This document shows positions 1 through 9,765 of a stretch of 64,000 nucleotides of DNA, piece by piece. The position numbers and the translations under genes are program-made. Location of the stretch: the NCBI GenBank assembly GCA_014055465.1, contig WIAF01000006.1:62001-126000 (forward strand), given 5' to 3'. Under the pieces are notes generated by a model. That model worked only from the letters and a program-made list of their open reading frames with translations. It was not told the DNA's origin and made no database searches. This stretch comes from Nitrospira sp. CR1.1 (GTDB taxonomy: Bacteria > Nitrospirota > Nitrospiria > Nitrospirales > Nitrospiraceae). Within the stretch, counting starts at the first letter, position 1. Each line of letters begins with the position of its first letter.

Positions 1-1335
1 GAATGTCCGCACATCCGACGCCTCCCGGGACGGCCCTCCCAACAATAAATCAAATCCCCGGCGGCGCGCCTCAGCGGCATCTTCTCCATAGTTCACCAAG
101 GCCGACGTCGGATTCGACAACGCCTCCGGATGAATCTCCAGCACCATGCGCAACCGCGGCACCGCTTTCTGCAAATATTTCTTGAGGCGCGCCAGCACAT
201 CAAGTTCCTGGCGAGCCTTCCAGCCAACCCATCGCCACAGCGTTTTGTCGGAGGCCAGCGCGCCCGCATCCTGACGCACACTCATCCGCTCACGGAGCGC
301 CTGCGCCACTTCGGCTGACGGCTGGCGCACTTGCGCTTCAAACTGGCGTAACACGCCGTCACTCACCTCATAGGCGAAACTGTTCTCTGCCCGCGCGCGA
401 AACACCATCCCATCGACCCCGCTCCTCAGGAGATCGGCCAACAGGTGAGCCAGTTCCTGCTGGACCGGCGGGGCGAGCAGATCGAACTGCGTCCAGGGAT
501 GAACCTTGCGCCTGGTGGGATCATACAGCATCATCCTGGATGCTTGACGGTGATCGGAAAGCGGGGCATGAAACAAATCCATCACGGCAAACACGGAAAT
601 GCCCAGTTCATGCGCCTGCGGCACCATGACGTTGAACCAATCAGTCATCACGGGCCCCTGGGAGGTCGAAAACAAGGCGCCCGCAGGTAACTTCGGCAGG
701 GGGCTGCTGGGGGGAGGACCGGTCGGCACAGGCGCCCTGGTAAACGACGACTCCAAACTGGCATCCATGAGAATTGCGCTGACGCCCTGGGCGCTCAGTT
801 GACGCACCCAGGACTCCACTTGAGCCATGGGGGGCAAATTGCTGAACGACACATAGAGCGCGGTATGACCGGATCTGGCGCCGGCCGGCACGGCCGATTG
901 ATTCCGCAAGGCCTCGATACGATGCAGCGCCCGTTCAGCATAGACACTCTGTGTCGAGACCGGGACGCCTTCCGGACCGGCCAAGATCCGGTACTCTTTC
1001 AACGCTCCTGCCGCTTCACCCATCTGTTCATACGACTGTCCCAATTCCCAATGGGCTTCATTCGCGCGCCGGGATTTCGGATAGGTCGTCAGATACCGTT
1101 CATAGAGATGAATCGCAGCGGAATAGCGTCCGTCGGAAAAGGCCGTCGAGGCCTGGTACCACAGACGCGTCTCGGCCTCGATTCCGGGATTTTCGATGGG
1201 CTGGGCAACTGGAACAACGGGCGGCTTGGTGCAACCGGCACCAAGTGCGATCAGCAGCATCACCAACGAAAGGGATGCCCGACGGCCAGGAAACGGCCGT
1301 CGGGCTTGCGAGACCTGGGGAAAGTCTGCGCTCAA
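1..1335 (-). CDS. lipoprotein with TPR-like repeat and PgaB-like glycoside hydrolase domain (3' end outside window)
   Basis: The frame is open from about 1335 to the window edge, so the C-terminus is missing. The N-terminus has an arginine-rich stretch, a hydrophobic core and a lipobox ending LGAGC, so it is probably a lipidated envelope protein. Residues about 50-120 look like a TPR/YfiO-type repeat (YQASTAFSDGRYSAAIHLYE). The rest resembles the C-terminal TIM-barrel domain of PgaB, which hydrolyses poly-N-acetylglucosamine-type exopolysaccharide; the segment SGVDGMVF sits where PgaB has FDGILF. The substrate is inferred only. The start is uncertain: TTG at 1335, 8 bp after ndk, gives a complete signal peptide. 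GTG at 1263 or ATG at 1260 would leave a lipobox with almost no signal. The hairpin at 1277-1305 would then lie inside the gene. Confidence 0.6.
   Translation of the reverse strand, partial: MSADFPQVSQARRPFPGRRASLSLVMLLIALGAGCTKPPVVPVAQPIENPGIEAETRLWYQASTAFSDGRYSAAIHLYERYLTTYPKSRRANEAHWELGQSYEQMGEAAGALKEYRILAGPEGVPVSTQSVYAERALHRIEALRNQSAVPAGARSGHTALYVSFSNLPPMAQVESWVRQLSAQGVSAILMDASLESSFTRAPVPTGPPPSSPLPKLPAGALFSTSQGPVMTDWFNVMVPQAHELGISVFAVMDLFHAPLSDHRQASRMMLYDPTRRKVHPWTQFDLLAPPVQQELAHLLADLLRSGVDGMVFRARAENSFAYEVSDGVLRQFEAQVRQPSAEVAQALRERMSVRQDAGALASDKTLWRWVGWKARQELDVLARLKKYLQKAVPRLRMVLEIHPEALSNPTSALVNYGEDAAEARRRGFDLLLGGPSREASDVRTF
1277..1305 (-). terminator. hairpin downstream of ndk, possible terminator
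   Basis: On the minus strand CCCGACGGCC and GGCCGTCGGG form a perfect 10 bp stem with a 7 nt loop, about 38 bases after the ndk stop, followed by CATCCCTTT. The T-run is short, and the hairpin may instead fall within the signal-peptide region of the next gene. It could be an attenuating element between the two genes. Confidence 0.45.
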
Positions 1336-1342
1336 TGTGCGC

Positions 1343-1762
1343 CTACCCGACCAACTCCATTTCAGGAAAGAAATACCCGATCTCGAATTTTGCCGTCTCC
1401 GGCGCATCGGACCCGTGTACCGCATTAAATTCGATGTTTGCGCCATGGGCCGCGCGGATGGTTCCATTTTCCGCCTTCGCGGGATCGGTCGCGCCCATCA
1501 GTTCGCGATTCTTTTTCACCGCATTGTCGCCTTGGAGGACCAACACGACACAAGGCCCAGAAGACATGAACGTACACAGGCTGTCAAAGAAGGGGCGCGC
1601 CTTATGAACGGCATAAAACCCTTGCGCCGTGGCTTTGGTCAGGTGCATCAGACGCATGGCGACCGGCTTCAACCCCGCCTTTTCATATCGATGAATAATG
1701 TCGCCGATGGCATCCTTTTTCACGGCGTCCGGCTTGATGATGGCAAGGGTTCGTTCACTCAT
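1343..1762 (-). CDS. ndk: nucleoside diphosphate kinase
   Basis: Cytosolic enzyme that moves the gamma-phosphate of ATP to other nucleoside diphosphates through a phosphohistidine. At 139 residues it has the usual family length. The N-terminal IIKPDAV (Lys10) and the active-site segment NAVHGSD (His116) are both present, and the order of motifs is normal along the whole chain. It starts with ATG at 1762 after a purine-rich site (GGAGCTGACGATCC). It lies upstream of the PgaB-like lipoprotein and about 160 bp downstream of mtnA, apparently as its own unit. Nothing unusual was seen. Confidence 0.95.
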   Translation of the reverse strand: MSERTLAIIKPDAVKKDAIGDIIHRYEKAGLKPVAMRLMHLTKATAQGFYAVHKARPFFDSLCTFMSSGPCVVLVLQGDNAVKKNRELMGATDPAKAENGTIRAAHGANIEFNAVHGSDAPETAKFEIGYFFPEMELVG

Positions 1763-1922
1763 GGATCGTCAGCTCCTTCAGCTAGAAATATCGCAATGGC
1801 ACACTCTCGTGGCATTATAAAGAAGCGGCGGAAGTGCTGGCAAGATAAAGGACTCTGCGATCCACCGGAAGCCGAAGCACTGACGAGATTCCCAGCATAC
1901 CTGAGAACAGGGTATCAGAGTA

Positions 1923-2987
1923 TCAGGAGACGATGCCGGACTTCTTCGCAGCCCGGTCCGGCCCGAATGCACCGGCGAGTTCTCCTGGCTTGAAGATGCC
2001 CCGCTCGGTGATGATGCCGGTGATCAACTCGGCCGGGGTCACGTCGAACGCCGGATTGTACACGGCCACGCCGGTCGGAGCCACAGGATGGCTGCCGTGG
2101 ATGGACGTCACTTCGAGCGGGTTCCGTTCTTCGATGGGAATATCGGCTCCGGTCTTGGTGGCCAGATCAATCGTGCTGTACGGCGCGGCAACATAAAAGG
2201 GGATCCCATGCGCCCGGGCCAGGACTGCAACTGAATACGTGCCGATCTTGTTGGCCACATCGCCGTTGGCGGCGATACGATCCGCACCGACGACACAGAC
2301 CTGAATCTTCCCCTGGCGCATGAGGCTACCCGCCATATTGTCCGTAATCAACGTCACCGGAATCTTGTCCTGCATGAGTTCCCAGGCGGTCAACCGCGCT
2401 CCCTGCAGGACCGGCCTGGTTTCGTCAGCAATGACGCGAATGTGTTTTCCCTCCTCCCATGCAGCACGGATCACGCCAAGCGCGGTTCCGTATCCGGCCG
2501 TCGCTAACGCGCCCGCATTGCAGTGGGTCAAGACCGTCTGTCCATCTTGAAGCACGGTCGCACCATGCCGGCCCATGACCTTGCAGAGCGCGATGTCTTC
2601 GTCGAGAATGGTTTGCGATTCCCGGATCAACTCACGCTTGATCTCCGCAATTGTCTTCCCTTTGAGGGACGCCAGTGTGTCCTTCATGCGGGCTATCGCC
2701 CAGAATAAGTTTACAGCCGTCGGTCGCGAGGCGGCCAGATGATCGCAAATCTCTTCGACCTGTTTCACAAACGCGTGATAGTCGTCGACGTTCAGACTCT
2801 GCGCGCCGAGGGCGACGCCCATCGCGGCGGTCACACCGATTGCAGGAGCGCCGCGCACCTTCAATTCCCGAATGGCCTGCGCGACCGCACGATAGTCACG
2901 ACATTCGAGAAATTCGACCTGGGACGGAAGTCGGCTTTGATCCAAGAGCCGAACCGCTCCATCTTTCCACTCGACAGTGGGCACCAT
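1923..2987 (-). CDS. mtnA: methylthioribose-1-phosphate isomerase
   Basis: Converts 5-methylthioribose 1-phosphate to the ribulose isomer in the methionine salvage pathway. The 354-residue product matches the eIF2B-like MtnA family in length. It has [11 protein letters not shown] near residue 45, the catalytic cysteine in [10 protein letters not shown] (Cys156) and the catalytic aspartate in [12 protein letters not shown] (Asp236). The ATG at 2987 opens the characteristic [11 protein letters not shown]-terminus. No other methionine-salvage gene lies beside it, so the rest of the pathway must be elsewhere or incomplete. Confidence 0.93.
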   Translation of the reverse strand: MVPTVEWKDGAVRLLDQSRLPSQVEFLECRDYRAVAQAIRELKVRGAPAIGVTAAMGVALGAQSLNVDDYHAFVKQVEEICDHLAASRPTAVNLFWAIARMKDTLASLKGKTIAEIKRELIRESQTILDEDIALCKVMGRHGATVLQDGQTVLTHCNAGALATAGYGTALGVIRAAWEEGKHIRVIADETRPVLQGARLTAWELMQDKIPVTLITDNMAGSLMRQGKIQVCVVGADRIAANGDVANKIGTYSVAVLARAHGIPFYVAAPYSTIDLATKTGADIPIEERNPLEVTSIHGSHPVAPTGVAVYNPAFDVTPAELITGIITERGIFKPGELAGAFGPDRAAKKSGIVS

Positions 2988-3120
2988 ACCAATGGTCTCC
3001 GGGTTTCAGCTGGGGAAGCAGGACATGATGCCGTCACACGACGTCTTGAAATTCGCACTCATCATGCCGATCAATCAGGCGAGGGTCAAGGGCGGAGTGT
3101 CCCGAGAGGGCCGACCCCCG

Positions 3121-4212
3121 TCAGCGAAGCTCTTCCTGCAGAATCTGCGTAGCCTGCCGGATCGCTTCTTCTGTGAGCGAAGGATGAATCGGCAGGGAAA
3201 TGGCGGTCTCGTCCGCCTCGTCACTGGCTGGAAAGTCCGGCAAGTCGAGATACCGATGCAGAGGACGAAACACCGGTTTGCGGCATTGCAGGCCACGATG
3301 GGCCAGGCGCGACAGATAGTCGGTGAAGTCATCGGGCGACTGTAACCCCTTCATCAGGCGTACGACGAAGCGATAATAGATGTGCGTTCGGCCGGCAGGC
3401 ACAGCGGGCACTGTGAACAGCTCCGCCGGCAACGTGTCACGATAGACGGCGGCCAACATGGACCGCTGGTCGAGAAATTCTCCCAACTGATTCAGCTGCG
3501 CGACCCCGATCGCCGCCTGCAGATCCGTCAATTTGCAGTTGCCCGACGCTGCATTGAGGGATGGCGCCTTATCATATTCCCGCAGCGCGCGGACCCGTTC
3601 GAGCAAGGCCTCATCGTTCGACAACACCATGCCGCCTTCACCAGTGCAGAGCAACTTGGTGGCATAGAACGAACAGACCGTCAGCGCCCCCACGCTGCCG
3701 ACCGCGCGTCCCTGTTCCATGGCGCCCAGCGTGTGCGCGCAATCTTCGATCAACGGGATGTCCAACGACTGCAGGCTGGTCAAATCAGCCGGCAAGCCGA
3801 ACATGTGCGGAACGATCACGGCTCGCGTGCGACTGGTGCGGGCTTTGCGCACTTTGTGGGGATCGAGATTGTAAGTGGCCGGATCGATATCGACGAGTCT
3901 GGCTTGGGCGCCGACACGTTGTACCGCGAGCCATGGGGCCGAGCAGACATAACTCGGAAGAATGACGTTGTCGCCATGTCCGACACCGAGAGCGCGCAGG
4001 GCCAATTCCAGGGCGACCGTGCCGGAACTCACCGCTACGCCGCCGTGCAGGCCGATATACGCAGCTACCCCCCGTTCAAACTGCGCCACCACCGGCCCGG
4101 CGGTGATTTGGCCCGATCGAATCACCTCTGTGACTGCGCGCAATTCTTCTGGTCCCAGCGAGGGGCTGGAGTGCGGGATCAACGTCATCGTGTCAGGGGC
4201 GGCCTTGTTCAA
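3121..4212 (-). CDS. DegT/DnrJ/EryC1/StrS-family aminotransferase
   Basis: PLP-dependent fold-type I enzyme of the sugar aminotransferase family, 363 residues. Such enzymes aminate nucleotide-linked keto-sugars for surface polysaccharides. The PLP-binding lysine is in CSFYATKLLC (Lys186), followed by the GEGGM loop. The ring-stacking aspartate/histidine segment IEDCAHTLGA is near residue 157. It starts at TTG 4212, or at an internal ATG 4188 that would still leave a complete domain. It lies 143 bp downstream of a glycosyltransferase gene on the same strand, which suggests a shared role in a cell-surface glycan. The exact sugar substrate cannot be read from the sequence. Confidence 0.85.
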   Translation of the reverse strand: MNKAAPDTMTLIPHSSPSLGPEELRAVTEVIRSGQITAGPVVAQFERGVAAYIGLHGGVAVSSGTVALELALRALGVGHGDNVILPSYVCSAPWLAVQRVGAQARLVDIDPATYNLDPHKVRKARTSRTRAVIVPHMFGLPADLTSLQSLDIPLIEDCAHTLGAMEQGRAVGSVGALTVCSFYATKLLCTGEGGMVLSNDEALLERVRALREYDKAPSLNAASGNCKLTDLQAAIGVAQLNQLGEFLDQRSMLAAVYRDTLPAELFTVPAVPAGRTHIYYRFVVRLMKGLQSPDDFTDYLSRLAHRGLQCRKPVFRPLHRYLDLPDFPASDEADETAISLPIHPSLTEEAIRQATQILQEELR

Positions 4213-4355
4213 TCGTCATACGATCTACGACTCACACCGGCGGAAAATTCTACGTGGAGCACTGTCAGAACACAACAGCTTCCTCCGGCCAGGCGTGACT
4301 CTGAACCCGATCCTGGCACGATGACGTGGACGCGCATACGAATTCGACCGCAGGC

Positions 4356-5537
4356 TTAACAAGCCACGGCTTTCGGTGTGAGAAGATTCTGATAGAGCGG
4401 CTCTAACGGCCAGAGACAGCGACTCCAGTCGTACCAGATCTCGGCCATATGGCGGGCGGCCTGTGCAAAACGCTCCCGATCCGGTTGACTCGCGAGTAAC
4501 GTGTGAATCGATTCAATCATGTCGGCCGGCTGATCAGCCACGAGCAAATCACGGCCTGGTTGTACTTTCATGCCCTCCATCCCGAGAGAGGTCGTGATGA
4601 TCGGCAACCCCGCCGCCATCGCTTCCAACAGTTTCGTGCGCGTGCCGGAGCCGGAGAAATGTGGCGCAACATAGATCGTCGCGGCCCGCAGATGGAGCTG
4701 CATGTCGGGAACGGCGCCGGTGACCATGATGCCCTGACCGGCCAATCGAACCACCCGGGGATCCGGGTTTCTTCCCACCAGACGGAGTTCCGCCTTGGGA
4801 AATTCCCGGCGAATGGCGGGGAACACCTCCGTGGCTAGAACGGTTGCGGCCTCCACATTCGCCTCAAGGCCCATGTCGCCCGTGAAGAGCAGCACGGGCG
4901 AGGTCATGGCATGATCGGGTTTCGGGCGAATCGCCTGACAATCGACACCGTTGGGCACGACCACCACACGCTGCCCCGGATGCGCGCCTTCACAACGAAT
5001 GCGGTCTTCCTCTGAGACGACGGTGACACAATAGGTCAGGGGCCAACACCAACGGTCATACATTCCCAGCTTGAACCGACGCACCAATTGCTTCGGCCGA
5101 CCGGTGGGTCCGCCGCCGCTCCTGAGTATTCGGAGCGGGCTGGGCAGGCCATAAGACCAAATATCCAACACCACCGGGACCGCCGTCTGTGGCGGCAAAG
5201 AAGGAATCATCCCAAGTTTTTCGACATGGACCGCGCCATAGACGCCGCTTGCCAAGCGCTCGCGCACCACCGAAGCCAACGCCCGATCTTTTCCGTAGGG
5301 GCTGACCCGGCCGATGCGATCCAGTAAGCCAGGCCCTTGAGACGGGACGAAGGTTGTCTCCGAACAGACGCTCTGCAACACGCGTTGGGCCTCCTCCCAG
5401 CCATCAACCGCCGGGGCGATCAGGTCCACCTGAAACCGGCTCCCCAGGAAACGGAGCAGATGCAGCATCCGCAAGGCGCCTCCGCCCTGATGATCGGAGG
5501 GTGGCGCCGGGGCCAGAAATAACAATCGATTCGCCAT
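4356..5537 (-). CDS. GT4-type glycosyltransferase
   Basis: Two-domain GT-B fold glycosyltransferase of about 393 residues. The N-terminus MANRLLFLAPAPPS and the glycine-rich loop HQGGGALRML form the acceptor domain. The C-terminal half carries the donor-site segment GSGTRTKLLEAMAAGLPII, with the acidic residue typical of GT4 enzymes. I prefer ATG 5537 (or the adjacent ATG 5540) because the purine-rich GGCGAGGCG sits just upstream; a longer frame to 5573 adds an unlikely N-terminus. It is followed by the DegT-type aminotransferase, so both probably serve a polysaccharide or glycoprotein pathway. Donor and acceptor are unknown. Confidence 0.85.
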   Translation of the reverse strand: MANRLLFLAPAPPSDHQGGGALRMLHLLRFLGSRFQVDLIAPAVDGWEEAQRVLQSVCSETTFVPSQGPGLLDRIGRVSPYGKDRALASVVRERLASGVYGAVHVEKLGMIPSLPPQTAVPVVLDIWSYGLPSPLRILRSGGGPTGRPKQLVRRFKLGMYDRWCWPLTYCVTVVSEEDRIRCEGAHPGQRVVVVPNGVDCQAIRPKPDHAMTSPVLLFTGDMGLEANVEAATVLATEVFPAIRREFPKAELRLVGRNPDPRVVRLAGQGIMVTGAVPDMQLHLRAATIYVAPHFSGSGTRTKLLEAMAAGLPIITTSLGMEGMKVQPGRDLLVADQPADMIESIHTLLASQPDRERFAQAARHMAEIWYDWSRCLWPLEPLYQNLLTPKAVAC

Positions 5538-5699
5538 CATCGCCTCGCCTTTCCGACCATCACCTCGTGGCACCGCTGCCTGGGGTTCTTCCGAGAGTCA
5601 CCTCTCAACAGACTGGCCGCTCGGACATATGCCGAGGTCAGACGCAGGAAAAGATGTGCATGCGCTATGCCTTGAACAAACTCCGGCATACCTGCGCAT

Positions 5700-5722
5700 T
5701 ATTGCCGGCTTATGCCGGCATC
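5700..5722. repeat. small inverted repeat in the comEC-glycosyltransferase gap
   Basis: GCCGGC, TTAT, GCCGGC with flanking TTG/CAT pairing forms a short palindrome in the 320 bp gap. No T-run follows it on either strand. I see no gene in the rest of 5541-5857; the open frames there lack family features and read across the end of comEC. Confidence 0.25.
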
Positions 5723-5857
5723 TGCTCCGCGCATCGGCAAAATTGACAGCGGTACTGGTGAAAAACGGAACAGCCCGGCAAGTTCGACATCTGCAAAGTG
5801 GGGATTTTTGCCCGGCGAACTCCATACCAGCCAATGAGGCTGAGACTGCCGGTGAAC

Positions 5858-8389
5858 CTAGCCCCAATTCCAACGACGCCACAGGCGACGAAGATTCTCC
5901 TGCTCGATTGTCCACAGGGGAACCGACATCAGCGCCGGTTGAAGCTGCCACTTTCTGGCGCTCTGCATGGTCAGGTGCTGTTGAGCCAGGTCAAGCTCGG
6001 CCCAGACAGCGCCGTCCTGATCCGTTCTCAACATTTGTGCCTGGACGGACTGATAAGCAGTTAGCACTTCTCCAGCTGGATGGCCATAGGGATTGCGACG
6101 CCCGGCCGACACCACGGCTATGTCCGGTTGAACGGTGTTCAGCCATTCACGATCCAGCGAACTCAGCGCCCCATGATGTGGGACTTTAAGCAGATTGACG
6201 TGGCTCAGATGACCGGATTGCGTCATCCGCGCCAAGGCCTCCCGTTCGATATCCCCCGTAAACAACATCCGTTGGTGACCACAAGTGAGTTCGGTCACGA
6301 CCGACACATTGTTCAATGATGGCTGCTTCCCCGCCGCGGGCGCGTCACGGCCTGCCGGCGGGTTGAGTACGGCCATGTCGCAGTCTGCGCCCTCCACGAT
6401 TCGTCGCCCCTGCTCAGCCACCGTCGCCTGGAGGTGCCGCTTTGCCAGAGTCCGTTCGATTTTCTGCCAGAACTCTTCGTTCCGCGTGACGCCATTGGTC
6501 CAGAAATTCTCAACCTGGAAATGCGCCAGTATCCAGGCCAGTCCTCCTGCATGGTCCAATTGAGGATGTGTCGCGATGACATGATCGATGGCGCGAATGC
6601 CGCGATTCCAGAGGAAGGGCGCCACAACACTCCGCCCCATGTCAAACCGCTCATAGGTCGCGCCGCCATCGATGAGCAGCACCTCCCCTTTCGGCAATTC
6701 AATCACAGCACTGTCTCCCTGGCCCACGTCGAGAAACGTCACCTGCACCTGTCCCTCCCGGCTGAACGGGCGCGGAGACCACAACCACCAGAGAACGAGA
6801 CAGGCCATGCCCGCCGCCATCGCGCGTTTCACCAATGGGGATGCGTGCGCCGGCCGATCCGTCAGCATGGCCCAGCACAGAATGTAGAACAGCGCCATCA
6901 TGGGAACAGTCGGCGCGGCCACAAACCATTCCGCCCCGGGCAGGCCGGCCAGCCACTGCGTCGAGGCAATCACTCCCTGACCAAGTACTTCAATGAGTCC
7001 GGCCCCGGGAAGCGTACTGTCCTGCGAGACAATGACCCAGACGGCGGACAGCAAACTGACCGGCAACAGAATGAACCCTACGAAGGGCACCATGAGCAGA
7101 TTTGCGAACAGCCCCATCCAGGACACTTGATTGAAATAGCAGGCCACCAACGGCAGGGTTGCCAGCGTCACCCAGGCCGTCAGCCGCATAGACTCCCGTA
7201 GCCAATAGAGCGTTCGTCCGGTGATCTCTTTCGCGGGCGGTGGTAATTCGTCTGCGTGCATTTCCCGTTGCAGTGCCAATGCCAGCACCCACACGGAAAC
7301 ATACGAGAGTTGAAAGGAAATATCATACAGGGCGGCAGGGTGTACCAGGAGCGTCAACCCGGCTGCCGCGGCCAAGGCGTGGAGAAGATACTGCGGTGTG
7401 CCAAGCCATACGGTCCAGAGACCGACAATGATCATGATAGCCGAACGAATCGTCGCCATTTCCGCCCCTGCCAGCATGGTGTACCCCAACACCGGCACCA
7501 GTGTGAGTACGGCCGCCAGCCTGCTTGGTATCAGCCATCGTGAAAGACTCAAGAGAAGCATGGAAGGAAGCAGGAGGCAGGCTTTCCTGACCAGGGCGAA
7601 GGACAACAATGCGATGAGCCCGAGATGGGATCCGGAGATGGAGAGTATGTGCACCGTTCCGGTCGTCATGAACCACTCGCGGACTTCCGGCGAAAGGAAA
7701 CCCTGCTCCCCGATGGTCAAGCTGAGGAACAGGCCATGAGCCGGCTGAGGTAACGTATCGGCTGCATTTCGTACCAGGCTGCGCCATGCGTCGATCCGTG
7801 ATGAAAGCGGATACGACGTCAGCCCTCCACCTGCATCAAGCACCTCAACGGCGCCGGCGCCGGACACCGAGCCCACGGCATCCACACCCTGCGCATCCAG
7901 GTACGCGGCGTAGTCAAATCCTCTCGGATTCAAGGTCCCCGACGGGGCGTGCACATGGGTTCGTATGCGGATCTGCAGGCCGCGTTGAAGGTCGCGATCA
8001 GGGTTACGCCAGGTCAGACGCAGGCACAACGGCGTGGCGAGGTCGGGATCGTCGCTGCTGGTCACCTGCACGAGCGCGGTCAGTCGGCCGGGGGCATGAC
8101 GAACCGATTCGACGATGGTTCCGACAAGGCTAGAGGGAAAGGCGCCGGGACGGTCCGGCACCGGAACATGCGGGGTCAACCACGCGAACACTGTCCAATA
8201 CAGACAGCCGCCGAACAGACAAGCCAGCAACAGACTACTTTGCCGCAATGTGAGCAGCCTTTTCCGCTCGGCTAGCCCAGCCGCAACGGTCGAGGCGATG
8301 AGGAGCGTCGCAATGCTGTGAGGGAAAAATAGGAGGTACGAGCCGAGGACGATTCCGAGGATGAAGGTGATCGTCAGTGACGGCAGCAT
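5858..8389 (-). CDS. comEC: DNA internalization competence protein ComEC/Rec2
   Basis: Inner-membrane channel for uptake of single-stranded DNA in natural transformation. The 843-residue product has the full architecture: two or three N-terminal membrane helices, a periplasmic OB-like domain (about 70-220), the multi-helix Competence domain with SISGSHLGLIALLS (about 250-500), and a C-terminal metallo-beta-lactamase-like domain (about 530-800). The last contains LDVGQGDSAVIELP, ATHPQLDHAGG and VPHHGALSSL. It starts at ATG 8389, 26 bp after the glmM stop, so it is probably cotranscribed with glmM-folP. No other transformation gene is visible in the window. Confidence 0.93.
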   Translation of the reverse strand: MLPSLTITFILGIVLGSYLLFFPHSIATLLIASTVAAGLAERKRLLTLRQSSLLLACLFGGCLYWTVFAWLTPHVPVPDRPGAFPSSLVGTIVESVRHAPGRLTALVQVTSSDDPDLATPLCLRLTWRNPDRDLQRGLQIRIRTHVHAPSGTLNPRGFDYAAYLDAQGVDAVGSVSGAGAVEVLDAGGGLTSYPLSSRIDAWRSLVRNAADTLPQPAHGLFLSLTIGEQGFLSPEVREWFMTTGTVHILSISGSHLGLIALLSFALVRKACLLLPSMLLLSLSRWLIPSRLAAVLTLVPVLGYTMLAGAEMATIRSAIMIIVGLWTVWLGTPQYLLHALAAAAGLTLLVHPAALYDISFQLSYVSVWVLALALQREMHADELPPPAKEITGRTLYWLRESMRLTAWVTLATLPLVACYFNQVSWMGLFANLLMVPFVGFILLPVSLLSAVWVIVSQDSTLPGAGLIEVLGQGVIASTQWLAGLPGAEWFVAAPTVPMMALFYILCWAMLTDRPAHASPLVKRAMAAGMACLVLWWLWSPRPFSREGQVQVTFLDVGQGDSAVIELPKGEVLLIDGGATYERFDMGRSVVAPFLWNRGIRAIDHVIATHPQLDHAGGLAWILAHFQVENFWTNGVTRNEEFWQKIERTLAKRHLQATVAEQGRRIVEGADCDMAVLNPPAGRDAPAAGKQPSLNNVSVVTELTCGHQRMLFTGDIEREALARMTQSGHLSHVNLLKVPHHGALSSLDREWLNTVQPDIAVVSAGRRNPYGHPAGEVLTAYQSVQAQMLRTDQDGAVWAELDLAQQHLTMQSARKWQLQPALMSVPLWTIEQENLRRLWRRWNWG

Positions 8390-8415
8390 CCGACTTCTCG
8401 GGCAAGGAGCCGGTC

Positions 8416-9765
8416 CTACCCGATACGAGCTCGAACGATATCCGCAAGGTGATCGGCGACCTCACGAATGGTCGAATCCCGTTCGCCTTCAACCATGATT
8501 CGCAACAGCGCTTCGGTGCCGGAATACCGCACCAACACACGGCCACTTCCATTCAGGGTGGCTTCCGCAGTTTTGATGGCCTGCTGGATATCAGGAATCT
8601 GGTTCAAGTCCGGCTTATGTTTCACTTTGACGTTCAGCAGGATCTGCGGCACGGCAGTCATCGCCTTCGCGAGTTCGGATAGCGGCTTCCTTGTACGTTT
8701 CATCAAGGAGAGGATCTGCAATGCCGAAATCAATCCGTCGCCGGTGGTGTTATGGTCCAGGAAAATAAAGTGACCGGATTGCTCGCCGCCGAAGTTATAT
8801 CCGTCCGCCAGCATCCGCTCCATGAGGTACCGGTCCCCCACCGGCGTTCGCATCAGCTGGATCCCGGCTTTCTTCATGGCAAGCTCCAACCCGAAATTGC
8901 TCATCACGGTTCCCACGACCGTCCTAGAGGCGAGCCGGCCCTGCCCGTGCAAGTCGAGTCCCAGCGCGGCCATCACGTGATCTCCGTCCACAATGTGGCC
9001 CTGCTCACAAACGAAGATCGCTCGATCGGCATCGCCGTCGAGCGCGATGCCAATGTGCGCGCCATGCCGACGCACCGCCTCCTGCAGCCGTTCCGGATGC
9101 ACGGCGCCGCAGTGATCATTGATGTTCATCCCGTCAGGAGTATTCGCGATGACTTCAATGTCGGCACCCAGCTCACGCAGCACAGCGGGAGCCACCTTGT
9201 AGGCCGCGCCGTTGGCGCAGTCCACCACTAATTTAATCCCTTGAAAATCGAGATCCCTGGGAAGCGACCGTTTCACGAATTCAATATACCGCCCCTCGGC
9301 ATCACCGATGCGATAGGCCTTTCCGATCGCATCCGCCGTCGGTCGGAGATGTTTGATCTCGTCGGAAATGATCAACTGTTCGATGCGCGCTTCCAACTCA
9401 TCCGGCAATTTGAAGCCTTGGTTGGAGAAAAACTTAATCCCGTTATCCTGATACGGATTGTGCGAGGCGGAAATCACCACACCCGCATCTGCGCGTAAAC
9501 TTCGGGTGAGAAACGCGATGGCAGGGGTCGGCAAGGGCCCCACGAGCAGCACGTCGACCCCCATCGAGCAGATACCGGAGGTCAAAGCCGATTCCAGCAT
9601 GTACCCGGACAAACGCGTGTCTTTTCCGATCACGACCTGATGCCTGCCCGCCCGCCGCATGAATATATGGGCGGCCGCACGGCCGAGTTGCATGGCGATT
9701 TCGCTGGTCATGGGCTCAAGGTTCGCAACCCCGCGAACGCCGTCTGTGCCGAACAATTTACGCAT
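8416..9765 (-). CDS. glmM: phosphoglucosamine mutase
   Basis: Interconverts glucosamine 6-phosphate and 1-phosphate for UDP-GlcNAc, and hence peptidoglycan and LPS, synthesis. The 449-residue protein begins [12 protein letters not shown] as is typical. It has the phosphorylated serine in [11 protein letters not shown] (Ser101), the metal-binding loop DGDADRAIF near 240, the sugar-binding GGEQSGH and the C-terminal phosphate loop [10 protein letters not shown]. Its start overlaps the end of folP by 8 bp, so the two genes are translationally coupled. This is a common bacterial pairing. Confidence 0.96.
   Translation of the reverse strand: MRKLFGTDGVRGVANLEPMTSEIAMQLGRAAAHIFMRRAGRHQVVIGKDTRLSGYMLESALTSGICSMGVDVLLVGPLPTPAIAFLTRSLRADAGVVISASHNPYQDNGIKFFSNQGFKLPDELEARIEQLIISDEIKHLRPTADAIGKAYRIGDAEGRYIEFVKRSLPRDLDFQGIKLVVDCANGAAYKVAPAVLRELGADIEVIANTPDGMNINDHCGAVHPERLQEAVRRHGAHIGIALDGDADRAIFVCEQGHIVDGDHVMAALGLDLHGQGRLASRTVVGTVMSNFGLELAMKKAGIQLMRTPVGDRYLMERMLADGYNFGGEQSGHFIFLDHNTTGDGLISALQILSLMKRTRKPLSELAKAMTAVPQILLNVKVKHKPDLNQIPDIQQAIKTAEATLNGSGRVLVRYSGTEALLRIMVEGERDSTIREVADHLADIVRARIG

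Noticed and set aside
799-1993. Overlapping plus-strand frames of 209, 218 and 265 residues
   Set aside because: They are antisense to the lipoprotein and ndk genes and have no domain pattern.
3382-4359. 325-residue open frame on the plus strand
   Set aside because: It is antisense to the DegT-type aminotransferase gene.
5598-6189. Frames of 117 and 186 residues near the end of comEC
   Set aside because: They overlap comEC in other frames and show no recognisable protein features.
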